64,000 nucleotides of DNA. It comes from Paracoccaceae bacterium. Lineage in GTDB: Bacteria > Pseudomonadota > Alphaproteobacteria > Rhodobacterales > Rhodobacteraceae. Position 1 is the stretch's first letter; each line of letters opens with the position of its first letter. The notes under the pieces were generated by a model, which was given only the letters and a program-made list of their open reading frames with translations, was not told the DNA's origin and made no database searches. The position numbers were made by a program, and so were the translations under genes. Location: the NCBI GenBank assembly GCA_024304985.1, contig JAMWZC010000003.1, positions 124,001-188,000 on the forward strand, given 5' to 3'. Positions 16,392 through 26,406 of the stretch are shown piece after piece.

Positions 16392-18113
16392 ATGGCACGG
16401 CATCTGATCACCTCGGCGATCCCTTACATCAACGGGATCAAGCATCTGGGCAACCTCGTGGGCAGCCAGTTGCCCGCCGATCTTTATGCCCGCTATCAGC
16501 GCGGGCGCGGCAACGAGGTGTTGTTCCTCTGCGCCACCGACGAACACGGCACCCCCGCCGAACTGGCCGCCGCCAAGGCGGGCAAGCCCGTTGCCGATTA
16601 CTGCGCCGAAATGCACACCGTCCAGGCCGAAATCGCGCGCGGCTTTCGCCTCAGCTTCGATCACTTCGGCCGCTCCTCCAGCCCGCAGAACCACAAGCTG
16701 ACCCAGCATTTCGCAGGCCGTCTGGCCGAGGCCGGGCTGATCCGCGAAGTGTCCGAGACGCAGATCTATTCAAAGGCCGATGGCCGCTTCCTGCCCGACC
16801 GCTATATCGAGGGCACCTGTCCCAATTGCGGCTTCGAGAGCGCGCGCGGCGATCAATGCGACAACTGCACCAAGCAGCTTGACCCGGTGGACCTGATCAA
16901 CCCGCGCTCGACCATCTCCGGCTCCACCGATCTGGAACAGCGCGCGACCAAGCACCTCTATCTTCGTCAAAGCGAGATGCGCCAGCAGCTTCAGGACTGG
17001 ATCGACAGCAAGGCCGACTGGCCGATCCTGACCACCTCGATCGCCAAGAAATGGCTCAACGATGGTGACGGCTTGCAGGACCGTGGCATCACGCGCGATC
17101 TGGACTGGGGAATCCCGGTGAAAAAGGGCGATCAGGACTGGCCGGGGATGGAGGGCAAGGTCTTCTATGTCTGGTTCGATGCGCCCATCGAATACATCGC
17201 CTGCGGCGCCGAATGGGCGCGCGCCCAAGGGCTGGACGACAGCGCATGGGAACGCTGGTGGCGCACGGACAAGGGCGCCGAAGACGTCACCTATACCCAG
17301 TTCATGGGCAAGGACAACGTCCCCTTCCATACCCTGTCTTTCCCCGCCACCATCCTTGGTTCGGGCGAGCCGTGGAAGCTGGTCGACTACATCAAATCCT
17401 TCAACTACCTCAATTACGACGGCGGCCAGTTCAGCACCTCACGCGGGCGCGGCGTCTTCATGGATCAGGCCCTCGCCATCCTGCCGGCCGATTACTGGCG
17501 CTGGTGGCTTCTGTCCCATGCCCCCGAGTCCTCGGATGCCGAGTTCACATGGGAGAATTTCCAGGCTTCCGTGAACAAGGACCTGGCCGACGTTCTGGGC
17601 AATTTCGTCAGCCGCATCACCAAATTCTGCCGGTCGAAATTCGGCGAGACCGTCCCCGCAGGCGGCGAGATCGGCCCGCAGGAAACCGCCCTGATCGACG
17701 CCCTGACCACCCGCCTGCGCGCCTATGAAACCTTCATGGACGAGATGGAGGTGCGCAAATCCGCGCAGGAACTCCGCGCGATCTGGGTGCTGGGCAATGA
17801 ATACCTGCAATCCGCCGCGCCTTGGGTCACGATCAAGGAAGATGCCGACCGCGCCGCCATGCAGACGCGCCTCGGCCTGAACCTGATCCGGCTTTACGCC
17901 GTGCTGTCAGCCCCCTTCATCCCCGATGCAAGTGCCGCGATGCTTGGCGCGATGCAGGCGCAAGACGCCACATGGCCCGAAGGCGATCTGGGCGCATGGC
18001 TGACCGCCCTGCCCGCAGGCCATGCCTTCACCGTGCCCGAGGTGCTTTTCACCAAGATCACCGATGAGCAGCGCGAGGAATGGCAGACCCGCTTCGCCGG
18101 CATCCGAACCTGA
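16392..18113 (+). CDS. metG: methionyl-tRNA synthetase
   Basis: A 573-aa class I aminoacyl-tRNA synthetase that charges tRNA-Met. The HIGH-equivalent is HLGN near residue 19. A four-cysteine zinc knuckle (CPNCG ... CDNC) lies near 140, and the catalytic core ends with FSTSRG in place of the common KMSKS loop, a variant found in MetRS of the archaeal/eukaryal-like subgroup. The anticodon-binding helical domain follows ([23 protein letters not shown]). There is no C-terminal tRNA-binding extension, so it is a short form. Essential housekeeping gene. Confidence 0.96.
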   Translation: MARHLITSAIPYINGIKHLGNLVGSQLPADLYARYQRGRGNEVLFLCATDEHGTPAELAAAKAGKPVADYCAEMHTVQAEIARGFRLSFDHFGRSSSPQNHKLTQHFAGRLAEAGLIREVSETQIYSKADGRFLPDRYIEGTCPNCGFESARGDQCDNCTKQLDPVDLINPRSTISGSTDLEQRATKHLYLRQSEMRQQLQDWIDSKADWPILTTSIAKKWLNDGDGLQDRGITRDLDWGIPVKKGDQDWPGMEGKVFYVWFDAPIEYIACGAEWARAQGLDDSAWERWWRTDKGAEDVTYTQFMGKDNVPFHTLSFPATILGSGEPWKLVDYIKSFNYLNYDGGQFSTSRGRGVFMDQALAILPADYWRWWLLSHAPESSDAEFTWENFQASVNKDLADVLGNFVSRITKFCRSKFGETVPAGGEIGPQETALIDALTTRLRAYETFMDEMEVRKSAQELRAIWVLGNEYLQSAAPWVTIKEDADRAAMQTRLGLNLIRLYAVLSAPFIPDASAAMLGAMQAQDATWPEGDLGAWLTALPAGHAFTVPEVLFTKITDEQREEWQTRFAGIRT

Positions 18114-18141
18114 AAAAGGCAGGCTGAAAAGCCCGCCCCCA

Positions 18142-18162
18142 TTCATCTTGCCATAAATACTC
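18142..18162. repeat. 21-bp intergenic repeat, copy 4
   Basis: TTCATCTTGCCAT then AAATACTC, the same sequence as copy 1, in the gap between the convergent metG and RND permease genes. It is directly followed by a separate GC-rich hairpin. Confidence 0.75.
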
Positions 18163-18171
18163 GCCGGGGGT

Positions 18172-18192
18172 CCGGGGGCAGCATGCCCCCGG
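18172..18192. terminator. GC-rich hairpin between metG and the RND pump
   Basis: CCGGGGGCA (18172-18180) and TGCCCCCGG (18184-18192) form a perfect 9-bp stem with a 3-nt loop, located 8 bp past the RND permease stop and 58 bp past the metG stop. No T-tract follows, so it may be a bidirectional terminator or transcript stabiliser. Confidence 0.5.
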
Positions 18193-18199
18193 CGCAACC

Positions 18200-21100
18200 T
18201 CACGTCTTGAACACCCGGTAGATTGCCGGGATCACCAGCACCGTCAGCAGGGTCGAACTGAACAGGCCGAACAGCAGCGACAGCGCCAGACCCTGAAAGA
18301 TCGGGTCAGCCAGAATGACCGTCGCCCCGAACATCGCAGCCAGTGCGGTCAGCAGGATCGGCTTGAACCGGATCGCCCCTGCCTCCAGCAGGATATCCAC
18401 CGGCGACTTGCCTGCCGGGTCCGTATGGCGGATGAAATCCACCAGCAGGATCGAGTTGCGCACGATGATCCCCGCCAGCGCGATGAACCCGATCATCGAC
18501 GTGGCCGAAAATGGCGCGCCCCACAGCCAATGCCCGATCATGATGCCCAAAAACGTCAGCGGCACCGGCGTCAGCACCACCAAGGGCACCCGGAACGATC
18601 CGAACTGCGCCACCACCAGCACATAGATGCCCAGCAGCGCCACGCCAAAGGCCGCGCCCATGTCGCGGAAGGTGACCCATGTCACCTCCCATTCCCCATC
18701 CCACAGGATCGTGGGACGGCTGTCGTCAATCGGCTGGCCGTTCAGCAGGACCAGCGGCTTTTCCCCCTCGGCCCAGTCCATCGCATCCAGCGCGCGGCCC
18801 ACCTCGACGATGCCATACAAAGGTGCCTCGAACCGCCCGGCCAGTTCGGCCATCACCATCTCGGCGGGGCGGCCGTTGCGGCGGAAGATCGGATAGGACA
18901 TCACTTCCTCTTCGATCCGCAGGACATCGCCCAGTTCCACCACACCGCGCGCACCGGGCAGGACGTTGGCGGGGATGGGCGTGGACAGGAACCGCTCATC
19001 CATCACCCGGTCCGACAGATCGCGCGCCACCGTGATCGGGATCGGGCGGCGGCCATCCTCGCGATGCGAATAGCCCACCGTCGTCTCGCCGTTCAGGATG
19101 CCGATCGTGTCGAACACATCCTGTTCCTGTACCGAAAAGAATTCCAGATCGTCGGGCGAGATCACGGCCCGCAAGCGGCGCGGCGGATTGCCGAAGCTGT
19201 CATCCACATCGACGATGAAATCCACGCTTTCAAAGGCGTCGCGCAACTTGCGCGCCGTCTCGCGCCGCGCCTCGGGCGTGGGCCCGTAAACCTCGGCCAA
19301 CAGCGTCGCCATCACGGGCGGGCCGGGCGGTGGTTCGACCGTCTTGAGGCTTGCCCCTTCCGGCAGGTCCAGCGCCTTCAGCGCCTCGCGCAGCTCCAGC
19401 GCAATCTCGTGACTCGACCGCGCACCATGGCCCACCTCGGACAGGTTGATCTGCACATCGCCCATATGCGGCTCGGCCCGCAGGAAGTAATGCCGCACCA
19501 GGCCGTTGAAATTGAACGGCGCGGATGTCCCGGCATAGGTCTGCACGCTGACGACCTCGTGCAGGCCCATCGCAACACGCGCCACCGATTGCGCCACGCC
19601 ATCCGTCGCCTCGACCGACGTGCCCTCGGGCATGTCGATCACCACGGCCAGTTCCTTCTTGTTATCGAATGGCAGCAGCTTGACCGTCACATGCTGCGTA
19701 TACAGCAAACCAAGCGAGCCAAAGGACAGCGCCGCGGTAACCAGCAGAAAGGTCAGGCTGCGCCCCTTGGTCGCCAGCACGGGCCGCGCGACGCGGGTGA
19801 ACAAACGCCCCAGAAAGCCGCCATCCTCGCCACCATGCCCATGCATCGGGGCCTTGCCCGCGATCTTGACCATCAGCCAGGGCGTCACCATCACCGCAAT
19901 GAAGAACGAAATGATCATCGCGGCCGAGGCCACCGCCGGAATGGGGCTCATATAGGGGCCCATAAGCCCCGACACGAAGAGCATCGGCAGAAGTGCGGCC
20001 ACCACCGTCAGCGTGGCCACAATCGTGGGATTGCCCACCTCGGCCACCGCGTCAATCGCGCGGGTCACGCGGTCGCGGTCGTCCTTCATCCCCCAATGGC
20101 GGGCGATATTCTCGATCACCACGATGGCGTCATCCACCAGAATCCCGATCGAGAAGATCAGCGCGAACAGAGACACCCGGTTCAGCGTATAGCCCATGAT
20201 CCACGCGCCAAAGAGCGTGAGCAGGATCGTCACCGGAATGACCACCGCCACCACGATGCTTTCGCGCCAGCCGATCGCCACCAGCGTCAGCACGATGATC
20301 GACAAGGTCGCCAGAAACAGCTTGAGCAGCAGCGTATCGGCCTTCTCCTTGGCCGTTTCGCCATAGTTGCGCGTGATCTCGACCGCCACGGAGTCTGGGA
20401 TCAGCGTCTCTTGCAGCGCGGCGGTGCGCCCCAGTATCTCCTCGGCCACCACCACGGCATTGGACCCGGCCCGCTTTGCAAAGGCCAGCGTCACGGCAGG
20501 GCTGCGCGTGATTGTGCCATCTTCGGCACGGGTCACATGGGCAACGATCCGGTCGGACATGTCGGGCACGAAGTCTATCGCCGCCACATCGCCCACATAG
20601 ACGGGCCGCCCGTCCCGCGTGGTCAGAAGCAGCCCCGCGATTTCTGCGGGTGCCGTCAGGCTTTGCCCCGCCACCAGCCCGATCTGGTCGCCCCCGTCAC
20701 GGATGCGCCCTGCATTCATCGTGCGGTTGGCCGATTGCACCTTGCCCGCCAGTTGTTGCAGCGTCACGCCATACAGCGCCATGCGTTCGGGATCGGGCGC
20801 GATGCGGATCGCCTCGTTCGCCTCGCCCACGATATAAGACAGGCCCACATCCTCGACCTTCGACAGATCGGCCCGCAATTCGCGCGCCAACCGCGTCAGG
20901 TCATTGGCGCTGACCTCGGCCCCTTCAGCGGCCGTCAGGGTCAGCGTCACGATCGCCACATCATCGATGCCCCGCCCGATGATCAGCGGCTCGGGAATAC
21001 CAACGGGGATGCGGTCCATATTGGCCCGCACCTTTTCATGCACGCGCAGGATCGCCGCGTCCGAGGAGGTGCCCACGTTGAACCGTGCAGTGATCATCGC

Positions 21101-21394
21101 GCCGTCATCCATGGTCTGCGAATAGACATGCTCGACGTCGTTGATCGCCTTGACGATGGTCTCCATCGGTTCGGACACCAGCCGCACCGCATCCTCGGCC
21201 TTCAGCCCCGGTGCCTGCATCAGGATATTCACCATCGGCACCGAAATCTGCGGCTCTTCCTCGCGCGGGACAACCATCAGCGCGATCAGACCCATGGCCA
21301 GCGCCGCCAGCATGATCAGCGGGGTCAGGGGCGAGCGGATGAAACCCTTGGTCAGGTTCCCCGCGATGCCCAGAGACTGGGGTTTGTCGCTCAT
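18200..21394 (-). CDS. RND efflux transporter permease (AcrB/CzcA-like)
   Basis: A 1064-aa inner-membrane RND pump. Helix 1 (LTPLIMLAALAMGLIALMVV) is followed by a large periplasmic loop, helices 2-6, a second loop and helices 7-12. Helix 4 carries the proton-relay aspartate pair in SIGILVDDAIVVIENIAR. It should export small molecules using the proton gradient together with the adaptor encoded just upstream; an outer-membrane channel would be needed, perhaps the TolC-family protein at 55250. The ATG at 21394 overlaps the adaptor stop as ATGA. Substrate unknown. Sequence style is HAE-type rather than clearly metal-type. Confidence 0.92.
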   Translation of the reverse strand: MSDKPQSLGIAGNLTKGFIRSPLTPLIMLAALAMGLIALMVVPREEEPQISVPMVNILMQAPGLKAEDAVRLVSEPMETIVKAINDVEHVYSQTMDDGAMITARFNVGTSSDAAILRVHEKVRANMDRIPVGIPEPLIIGRGIDDVAIVTLTLTAAEGAEVSANDLTRLARELRADLSKVEDVGLSYIVGEANEAIRIAPDPERMALYGVTLQQLAGKVQSANRTMNAGRIRDGGDQIGLVAGQSLTAPAEIAGLLLTTRDGRPVYVGDVAAIDFVPDMSDRIVAHVTRAEDGTITRSPAVTLAFAKRAGSNAVVVAEEILGRTAALQETLIPDSVAVEITRNYGETAKEKADTLLLKLFLATLSIIVLTLVAIGWRESIVVAVVIPVTILLTLFGAWIMGYTLNRVSLFALIFSIGILVDDAIVVIENIARHWGMKDDRDRVTRAIDAVAEVGNPTIVATLTVVAALLPMLFVSGLMGPYMSPIPAVASAAMIISFFIAVMVTPWLMVKIAGKAPMHGHGGEDGGFLGRLFTRVARPVLATKGRSLTFLLVTAALSFGSLGLLYTQHVTVKLLPFDNKKELAVVIDMPEGTSVEATDGVAQSVARVAMGLHEVVSVQTYAGTSAPFNFNGLVRHYFLRAEPHMGDVQINLSEVGHGARSSHEIALELREALKALDLPEGASLKTVEPPPGPPVMATLLAEVYGPTPEARRETARKLRDAFESVDFIVDVDDSFGNPPRRLRAVISPDDLEFFSVQEQDVFDTIGILNGETTVGYSHREDGRRPIPITVARDLSDRVMDERFLSTPIPANVLPGARGVVELGDVLRIEEEVMSYPIFRRNGRPAEMVMAELAGRFEAPLYGIVEVGRALDAMDWAEGEKPLVLLNGQPIDDSRPTILWDGEWEVTWVTFRDMGAAFGVALLGIYVLVVAQFGSFRVPLVVLTPVPLTFLGIMIGHWLWGAPFSATSMIGFIALAGIIVRNSILLVDFIRHTDPAGKSPVDILLEAGAIRFKPILLTALAAMFGATVILADPIFQGLALSLLFGLFSSTLLTVLVIPAIYRVFKT

Positions 21395-22356
21395 TTCACC
21401 ACCACCGTTTCACCTTCCGTCAGACCCGACAGAACCTCGCGCATGACGGTGCCGTCCTGTTCATGCCGTTGGCCCAACATGACGGCCCGTTCGCCCTGAT
21501 GCACACCCTCGACCGTCACGAAATCCAGACCGGCACGGGTGGTCACGGCGCTTTCCGGCACCAACAGCGCCTCACGCTGCCCCACGGCCAGCCGCACCAG
21601 AACGCGGGCATCGACAAAAGCCTCATCCAGCCCCTCGACCGCCACATCGGCAATCACGCGGCCATTCTCGATCTGCGGATAGACACGCGCCAGACGCCCC
21701 GTCGCCCCGTCGCCTGCGCCGTCGATCTCGATCGCATCGCCCTCATTCAGCGCACGGGCATGGCGTTCGGGAATGGCCAGACGCAGAAAGAACCCGCCGC
21801 CCCCGATGGTCGCCACCGCCTCGCCCGGCATGACGACAGCACCCGCTGCGGCGGGGACTGTCAGCACCAGGCCCGCAATCGGGGCCAGCACATCGCCCTC
21901 GGTCGCCTGCTGCTCGACGACCGAGCGTTCGGCGCGGGTCGCCTCGATCTGCCCGGTCAGCACATCCACCTGCGTGCGCAGCGCATCCAGCCGTTGCACC
22001 GTCGTGACGCCCCGCTGCAACAACGCCTCGCCACGCTCCAGTTCGCTCTGCGCGTTCTCCAACTGCGATTGCAGCGATTGCAATTGCGCGTCGACGGCGC
22101 GCAGGCGCAGGTCCAGCTTGTCATCGACCACGCGGGCCAGCACCTGCCCCGCCTCGACCCGGTCGCCTTCCACCGCGTTCAGAGACACCAGCGTGCCCCC
22201 CAGCCGCGCCCGGGCGGGCAATCGGGTCTGCGCCTCGATCTGGCCATAGACGGCTTTCCAATCGGTGACGGGCTGAGCGGTCACGGTCAGGGATTCGGCG
22301 AATGCCGCCGGTGAGAAGGCCAGAAAGCCAACCAGAGCAAAGACTTGCGCTTTCAT
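21391..22356 (-). CDS. RND pump periplasmic adaptor (membrane fusion protein)
   Basis: A 321-aa protein with an N-terminal signal peptide (MKAQVFALVGFLAFSPAAFA) rather than a lipobox. The biotinyl-lipoyl half is ARLGGTLVSLNAVEGDRVEAGQVLARV, then a coiled-coil hairpin (about 85-150), the second lipoyl half (GDVLAPIAGLVLTVPAAAGAVV) and a beta-barrel domain. It links the permease to an outer-membrane channel. The ATG at 22356 has GGAGG 5 nt upstream; longer in-frame starts lack the signal peptide at the N-terminus. A palindromic operator candidate lies about 45 bp upstream. Confidence 0.9.
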   Translation of the reverse strand: MKAQVFALVGFLAFSPAAFAESLTVTAQPVTDWKAVYGQIEAQTRLPARARLGGTLVSLNAVEGDRVEAGQVLARVVDDKLDLRLRAVDAQLQSLQSQLENAQSELERGEALLQRGVTTVQRLDALRTQVDVLTGQIEATRAERSVVEQQATEGDVLAPIAGLVLTVPAAAGAVVMPGEAVATIGGGGFFLRLAIPERHARALNEGDAIEIDGAGDGATGRLARVYPQIENGRVIADVAVEGLDEAFVDARVLVRLAVGQREALLVPESAVTTRAGLDFVTVEGVHQGERAVMLGQRHEQDGTVMREVLSGLTEGETVVVK

Positions 22357-22401
22357 TTGCGCCTCCATGAAAACCACGCGAACCCGCCGGGGATCGCTTT
22401 C

Positions 22402-22421
22402 ATATTCCATATAGTGAATAT
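22402..22421. promoter_or_regulatory. Operator candidate ATATTC-N8-GAATAT upstream of the RND operon
   Basis: ATATTC at 22402-22407 and GAATAT at 22416-22421 are exact inverted repeats with an 8-bp spacer, in the promoter region of the RND operon. The core ATTC-N8-GAAT is the form reported for SqrR/BigR-type ArsR regulators that sense sulfide or persulfide in alphaproteobacteria. No such regulator gene is adjacent, so binding is inferred. Confidence 0.55.
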
Positions 22422-22539
22422 TAGATTCCGGCACAATGGCTGACCAGATCAAAACCTGCATCTGGAACGCAACTTGCCGAAGCCGCTTTCACACCGGTCC
22501 GATGCTAGATTGCGGATCGACCCCGCGCCCTGACCCAGA

Positions 22540-25014
22540 TCAAGGCGGGGGCGTTCCGCCATCGCCGCCATCGCCGCCCTTGTCGCGACCAAAGCGCTGG
22601 CGTGCCAAGGCAAAGGCGGACAGCCGCGCCTCGACCCGCGCATTGACGCTGCCCTCGGGCCATGTTCCATCCGCTCCACGCGTCCCCGCCGGAACCCCGG
22701 TCAAAAGCGTGATCCCCTCGTCGATGCGGGCCACGGGCAGAACACGAAACCGGCCCTCCGCCACAGCCTGCACCACATCGGGGCGCAGCATCAGATGCGG
22801 CACATTGGCGGCAGGGATCAGCACGCCCTGATCGCCTGTCAGCCCCCGCGCGGCACAGATGTCGAAAAACCCTTCGATCTTCTCATTCACCCCGCCAATC
22901 GCCTGCACCTGCCCGGCCTGATTGACCGACCCGGTCACGGCCAAACCCTGCCGGATCGGCAGGTCCGACAAGGCCGACAGCAACGCATATAGTTCCGCCG
23001 ATGAGGCGCTGTCGCCATCCACCCCGCCATAGCTTTGCTCGAACACAAGGCTGGCATGCAGCGAGAACGGCACATCCAGCGCATAGGTGGCCGCCAGATA
23101 GCCCGACAGGATCAGCACACCTTTGGAATGCAGCGGCCCGCCCAACTCCACTTCGCGCTCGATATCCACCAGTTTGCCCGCGCCCATCCTCACCCGCGCG
23201 GTGATCCGCGACGGACGCCCAAACCGGAACGTCCCGATCTGCGCTACGGAAAGCCCGTTGATCTGGCCCACCACCGCGCCATCCGTGTCGATCAGGATCG
23301 TGCCGCGCGTCACCGCCTCCTGCATCCGGTCACGGATGCGCGCGTTGCGATGCTCGGCCGCGACCAACGCCTTTTCGATATCCTCGACCGCAACCGGGGC
23401 GGCCTCGCCCTCGCAATCCAGCCTCGCACAGGCGTAATGTTCCGCCTCGCGCAGGATATCGGCCAGCGCGCCCAGATGCAGAGACAGCTTCTCGCTGTCC
23501 TCGGCGCGGCGCAAGGCTTCCTCCAGCAACCGGGCCACGGCGGCAGCATTCAACGGCCGCAACCCTTCACGCCGGATGAACGAGGCCAGAAGCCGCGAGA
23601 ACAGCACCGCATTCTCCGGCGTCAGCGCGAAATCCTCCTCGAAATCGGCCTGCAACTTGAAGAGTTCCGAAAAGTCCGGGTCCAGCATCACCAGTAGCGC
23701 GTAAAGCATCCGCTCGCCCACCAGCACCACGCGCACATCCAGCGGGATCGGATCCGGCTCCAGCGACAATGTCTGCACAAGGCTCAACCGCTCCGCCATC
23801 GACGTGATGGCGATGGTCCGATGTTGCAGGCTGCGCTTCAACGCCTCCCACGCGAAAGGCTCCGACAGGATACGCCGCGCGTCCAGCACCAGAAACCCGC
23901 CATTGGCCCGGTGCAGAGCGCCGGGGCGGATCAGGGTGAAATTCGTCATCAAGGCCCCCATCTGCGCGATATTCTCGATCCGCCCCACAAGACGGTTCAG
24001 GGTGGGAAGCTCCTCGGTCTCCAGCGGCGCGCCTGTGCCATCCTCGCCCGAATGGGACACCATGACATTGATGACATAGCGGCTGAACTGCGGCTCGCGA
24101 TGCACCTTGCGGATCCCGGCGGGGAACGGCCCATCCCGCCCCTGAGCATGCGCCTCAAGGAACAACTCGGCGTTGCGGATCATGTCCTGCGCCACTTCGG
24201 TCAGGTAATGCTGCACGCTGTCGATACCCGCGAACTGCGCGCGCGCCTCGTGGATGCGCTGCTGCACTGCCTGTTCGGCCATGCTGGCATGCAGGGCGAT
24301 GACACGCTGTCGATGCGCCCGCACCAAGGCGGGCGCGTCCTCCAGAATGGAGGTCAGCTCCTTCTGGAAACGGGCGATCTTTTCCTCGATCCGCGCCTGT
24401 TCCTCGGCGGGCAGCTTGTCGAACGCCTCCTTGTCGATCACCTCGCCCTCGCGGATTGCCGTGACCATAAAGCCGGTGGGCGTGCTCACCAGCCCCACAT
24501 CCTCGGCCTTGGCCCTTGCGGCGAACTCCTGCATCCGGACCGACCCGGCCTCGGCGAAGTCATTCTCCAGCGCCTTGCGCCGCGCCTGATAGTCCTCGCC
24601 CTCGAACAGAGCGGGGATTTCCGCGCCCAGATCATCGACCAGATCCTCCATCTCGGCGCGCAACCGCTGCGCCTGCCCGGTGGGCAGTTTCAGCGCGCGG
24701 GGTTTCTGCTCATCCTCGAAATTGTTGACATAGGCCCAGTCGCAGGGCACGGGCCGCGCCGCCGCCTCCTGCGCCAGCACGCTTTGCACCGCACTGTGCC
24801 GCCCGGTGCCCGAAGGGCCGACCACGAACAGGTTGAAGCTGCGATGCCCGATCCCGGCGGCCAGCCGGATCGCCTGCATCGCACGGTCCTGCCCGATGAG
24901 GCTGTGCAACACCTCCAGCGACTCGGTCGTCTCGAACCCCAGCGTGGCCGGGTCGATGCGACGGCGCAGGCGATCCGGCGCAAGTCCGCGCGGCAATGGT
25001 TCATCCCCCTGCAT
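22540..25014 (-). CDS. Lon-like protease of the LonB/YcbZ type with altered Walker A
   Basis: An 824-aa AAA-protease. The N-terminal half has a P-loop region FVVGPSGTGRHS (residues 64-74) in which the usual Lys is Arg72, a long coiled insertion (about 110-270) and a Walker B-like GGFLVLDARR. The C-terminal Lon protease domain shows the Ser-Lys dyad in GDSASSAELYALLSA and VNEKIEGFF. This group degrades proteins in the cytosol; with the P-loop lysine replaced, ATP use needs testing. The gene stands alone, with 140 bp to the next upstream gene. The tail is glycine/proline rich. Confidence 0.88.
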   Translation of the reverse strand: MQGDEPLPRGLAPDRLRRRIDPATLGFETTESLEVLHSLIGQDRAMQAIRLAAGIGHRSFNLFVVGPSGTGRHSAVQSVLAQEAAARPVPCDWAYVNNFEDEQKPRALKLPTGQAQRLRAEMEDLVDDLGAEIPALFEGEDYQARRKALENDFAEAGSVRMQEFAARAKAEDVGLVSTPTGFMVTAIREGEVIDKEAFDKLPAEEQARIEEKIARFQKELTSILEDAPALVRAHRQRVIALHASMAEQAVQQRIHEARAQFAGIDSVQHYLTEVAQDMIRNAELFLEAHAQGRDGPFPAGIRKVHREPQFSRYVINVMVSHSGEDGTGAPLETEELPTLNRLVGRIENIAQMGALMTNFTLIRPGALHRANGGFLVLDARRILSEPFAWEALKRSLQHRTIAITSMAERLSLVQTLSLEPDPIPLDVRVVLVGERMLYALLVMLDPDFSELFKLQADFEEDFALTPENAVLFSRLLASFIRREGLRPLNAAAVARLLEEALRRAEDSEKLSLHLGALADILREAEHYACARLDCEGEAAPVAVEDIEKALVAAEHRNARIRDRMQEAVTRGTILIDTDGAVVGQINGLSVAQIGTFRFGRPSRITARVRMGAGKLVDIEREVELGGPLHSKGVLILSGYLAATYALDVPFSLHASLVFEQSYGGVDGDSASSAELYALLSALSDLPIRQGLAVTGSVNQAGQVQAIGGVNEKIEGFFDICAARGLTGDQGVLIPAANVPHLMLRPDVVQAVAEGRFRVLPVARIDEGITLLTGVPAGTRGADGTWPEGSVNARVEARLSAFALARQRFGRDKGGDGGDGGTPPP

Positions 25015-25155
25015 CAGCCCTCTCCCTCAGGCAGAGCATGTCGGACGCGCGACTGCGGGGCCAGACTGTCAAGGATCACGGCTGCGCCATCAAAGCGACC
25101 GAAACGCGAAACCACAGATGTTACCCTGCCATCCCATCCGAAAGCGCGGGCAATA

Positions 25156-25833
25156 TCAACCTCTGCTTGAGCGCAGATAAAGGATCTGCCGCAGAACGGT
25201 CGCGGCCGAGACCGTGCGCAGAATGTCACGGATCATCGCAGCATCCGCCACAAGACCCGTCCACCATCCCCGCTTGATCCCCTTGGCGGGGCTGGCCACA
25301 CCGGGCCAGGCCACGATGGCCACGCGCAGCCCGGCCGCCTTGATCCGCGTGTTCACAAACACCTCAAGCCCAAAGCGCGGCAGCGCCGCGATCTGCTCCA
25401 GACAGGGTGTCAGCATCGCCATCGGCAAGACCCGCTCGCCTGTGATGTAATCCACGCCCAGCCATTGCCACAGGCGCGGCGCATTGGCCCGCAGCGACAG
25501 TGTGACATCGGCCCGCCCCGCCTGCACAGGGGCGATCAGGCCGGACAGATGTCCGGCGCGCAACCCGGTCAGATCCGCATCCAGCAGCAGGACATGGCTG
25601 GTCGTCACTTCGGCCAGACCCACCGCAATCGCTGCGGATTTCCCGCGATTGGGCGACAGGCGCAGAACAAAGGCCCCGGCTTTCTCCGCCACGGCGGCTG
25701 TCTCATCCGTCGATCCGTCATCGACCACGATCACCCGCGCAATCATCGGATGGTCCATCACGACGTCCAGCACCCCTGCGATGCGCGGCGCCTCGTTATG
25801 GGCAGGGATCAGGCAGGTGAGGCCCGCTGTCAT
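25156..25833 (-). CDS. family 2 glycosyltransferase
   Basis: A 225-aa GT-A-fold protein. It opens with LTCLIPAHNEAPRIAGVLD, then VIVVDDGSTDETAAVAE (first Asp motif) and LLLDADLTGLR (DxD equivalent), with no membrane helices. It probably transfers a sugar from a nucleotide or lipid donor. The ATG at 25833 overlaps the stop of the DedA gene as ATGA. It is the last gene of a four-gene operon with a metallophosphoesterase, a GT21-like enzyme and a DedA protein, pointing to glycolipid or lipid-linked sugar synthesis. Confidence 0.85.
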   Translation of the reverse strand: MTAGLTCLIPAHNEAPRIAGVLDVVMDHPMIARVIVVDDGSTDETAAVAEKAGAFVLRLSPNRGKSAAIAVGLAEVTTSHVLLLDADLTGLRAGHLSGLIAPVQAGRADVTLSLRANAPRLWQWLGVDYITGERVLPMAMLTPCLEQIAALPRFGLEVFVNTRIKAAGLRVAIVAWPGVASPAKGIKRGWWTGLVADAAMIRDILRTVSAATVLRQILYLRSSRG

Positions 25834-26402
25834 GCAACGCTCCGTCTGCGACGGATCAGATAGCCTGCGCACAGCCCCAGCAGACACAGGACCAGCAACA
25901 GACTGCCCGCCAGCACCCAGTTGCCCACGCGGTCCGCGACACGGCCATAGAACCAGCCCAGCGCCATCAGAACCGCGACCTTGAGCAGCGTCGCGAGCAG
26001 GCTCAACCCCAGAAACCGGGCGAAAGGCATCCGCGCCATACCAGCGGCCAGCAGCACGGCAAAGCCTGCCGCATGGGTCAGCTTGCCAAGGATCAGGATG
26101 CGCCCACCCCTGACCCGAAAGGCCCGCAACAGGCGCGCCAGCCGCCGCCGCGTCACGCCAAGGGCCGACAACCAGGGCAAGGCCACCCGTGCGCGCCCCT
26201 GTCGCCCCAAGGAGTAGAGCATCACATCCCCCAACAGATCACTCAGCACCAGCACGACAAAGCTCAGCGGTGCCCCAAGCAACCCCAGCTTGACCAGATA
26301 GCCTGCCACGACCGACACCACAGGCCCCTCCAGCACGGCCAGCGGGGCGATGATGAACAGCCCGTAGTCGCGGATCAGGATGCCGATCTCGGCCTCGGTC
26401 AT
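25830..26402 (-). CDS. DedA/VTT-domain membrane protein
   Basis: A 190-aa membrane protein with the DedA pattern: a re-entrant first segment with the acidic LEGPVVSVVAGYLV, then LSDLLGDVMLYSLGR and RGGRILILGKLTHAAGFAVLLAAG. DedA/VTT proteins include lipid scramblases and undecaprenyl-phosphate or phospholipid carriers. The ATG at 26402 is 4 nt past the GT21 stop; an alternative start inside the upstream gene is unlikely. In this operon it could flip the lipid product made by the neighbouring enzymes. Confidence 0.82.
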   Translation of the reverse strand: MTEAEIGILIRDYGLFIIAPLAVLEGPVVSVVAGYLVKLGLLGAPLSFVVLVLSDLLGDVMLYSLGRQGRARVALPWLSALGVTRRRLARLLRAFRVRGGRILILGKLTHAAGFAVLLAAGMARMPFARFLGLSLLATLLKVAVLMALGWFYGRVADRVGNWVLAGSLLLVLCLLGLCAGYLIRRRRSVA

Positions 26403-26406
26403 GCGG

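Noticed and set aside
18425-21499. A 1024-codon open frame antisense to the RND permease
   Set aside because: It is His/Arg/Gln-rich and has no domain. Long antisense open frames are expected in GC-rich genes, and the opposite strand has a complete RND pump.
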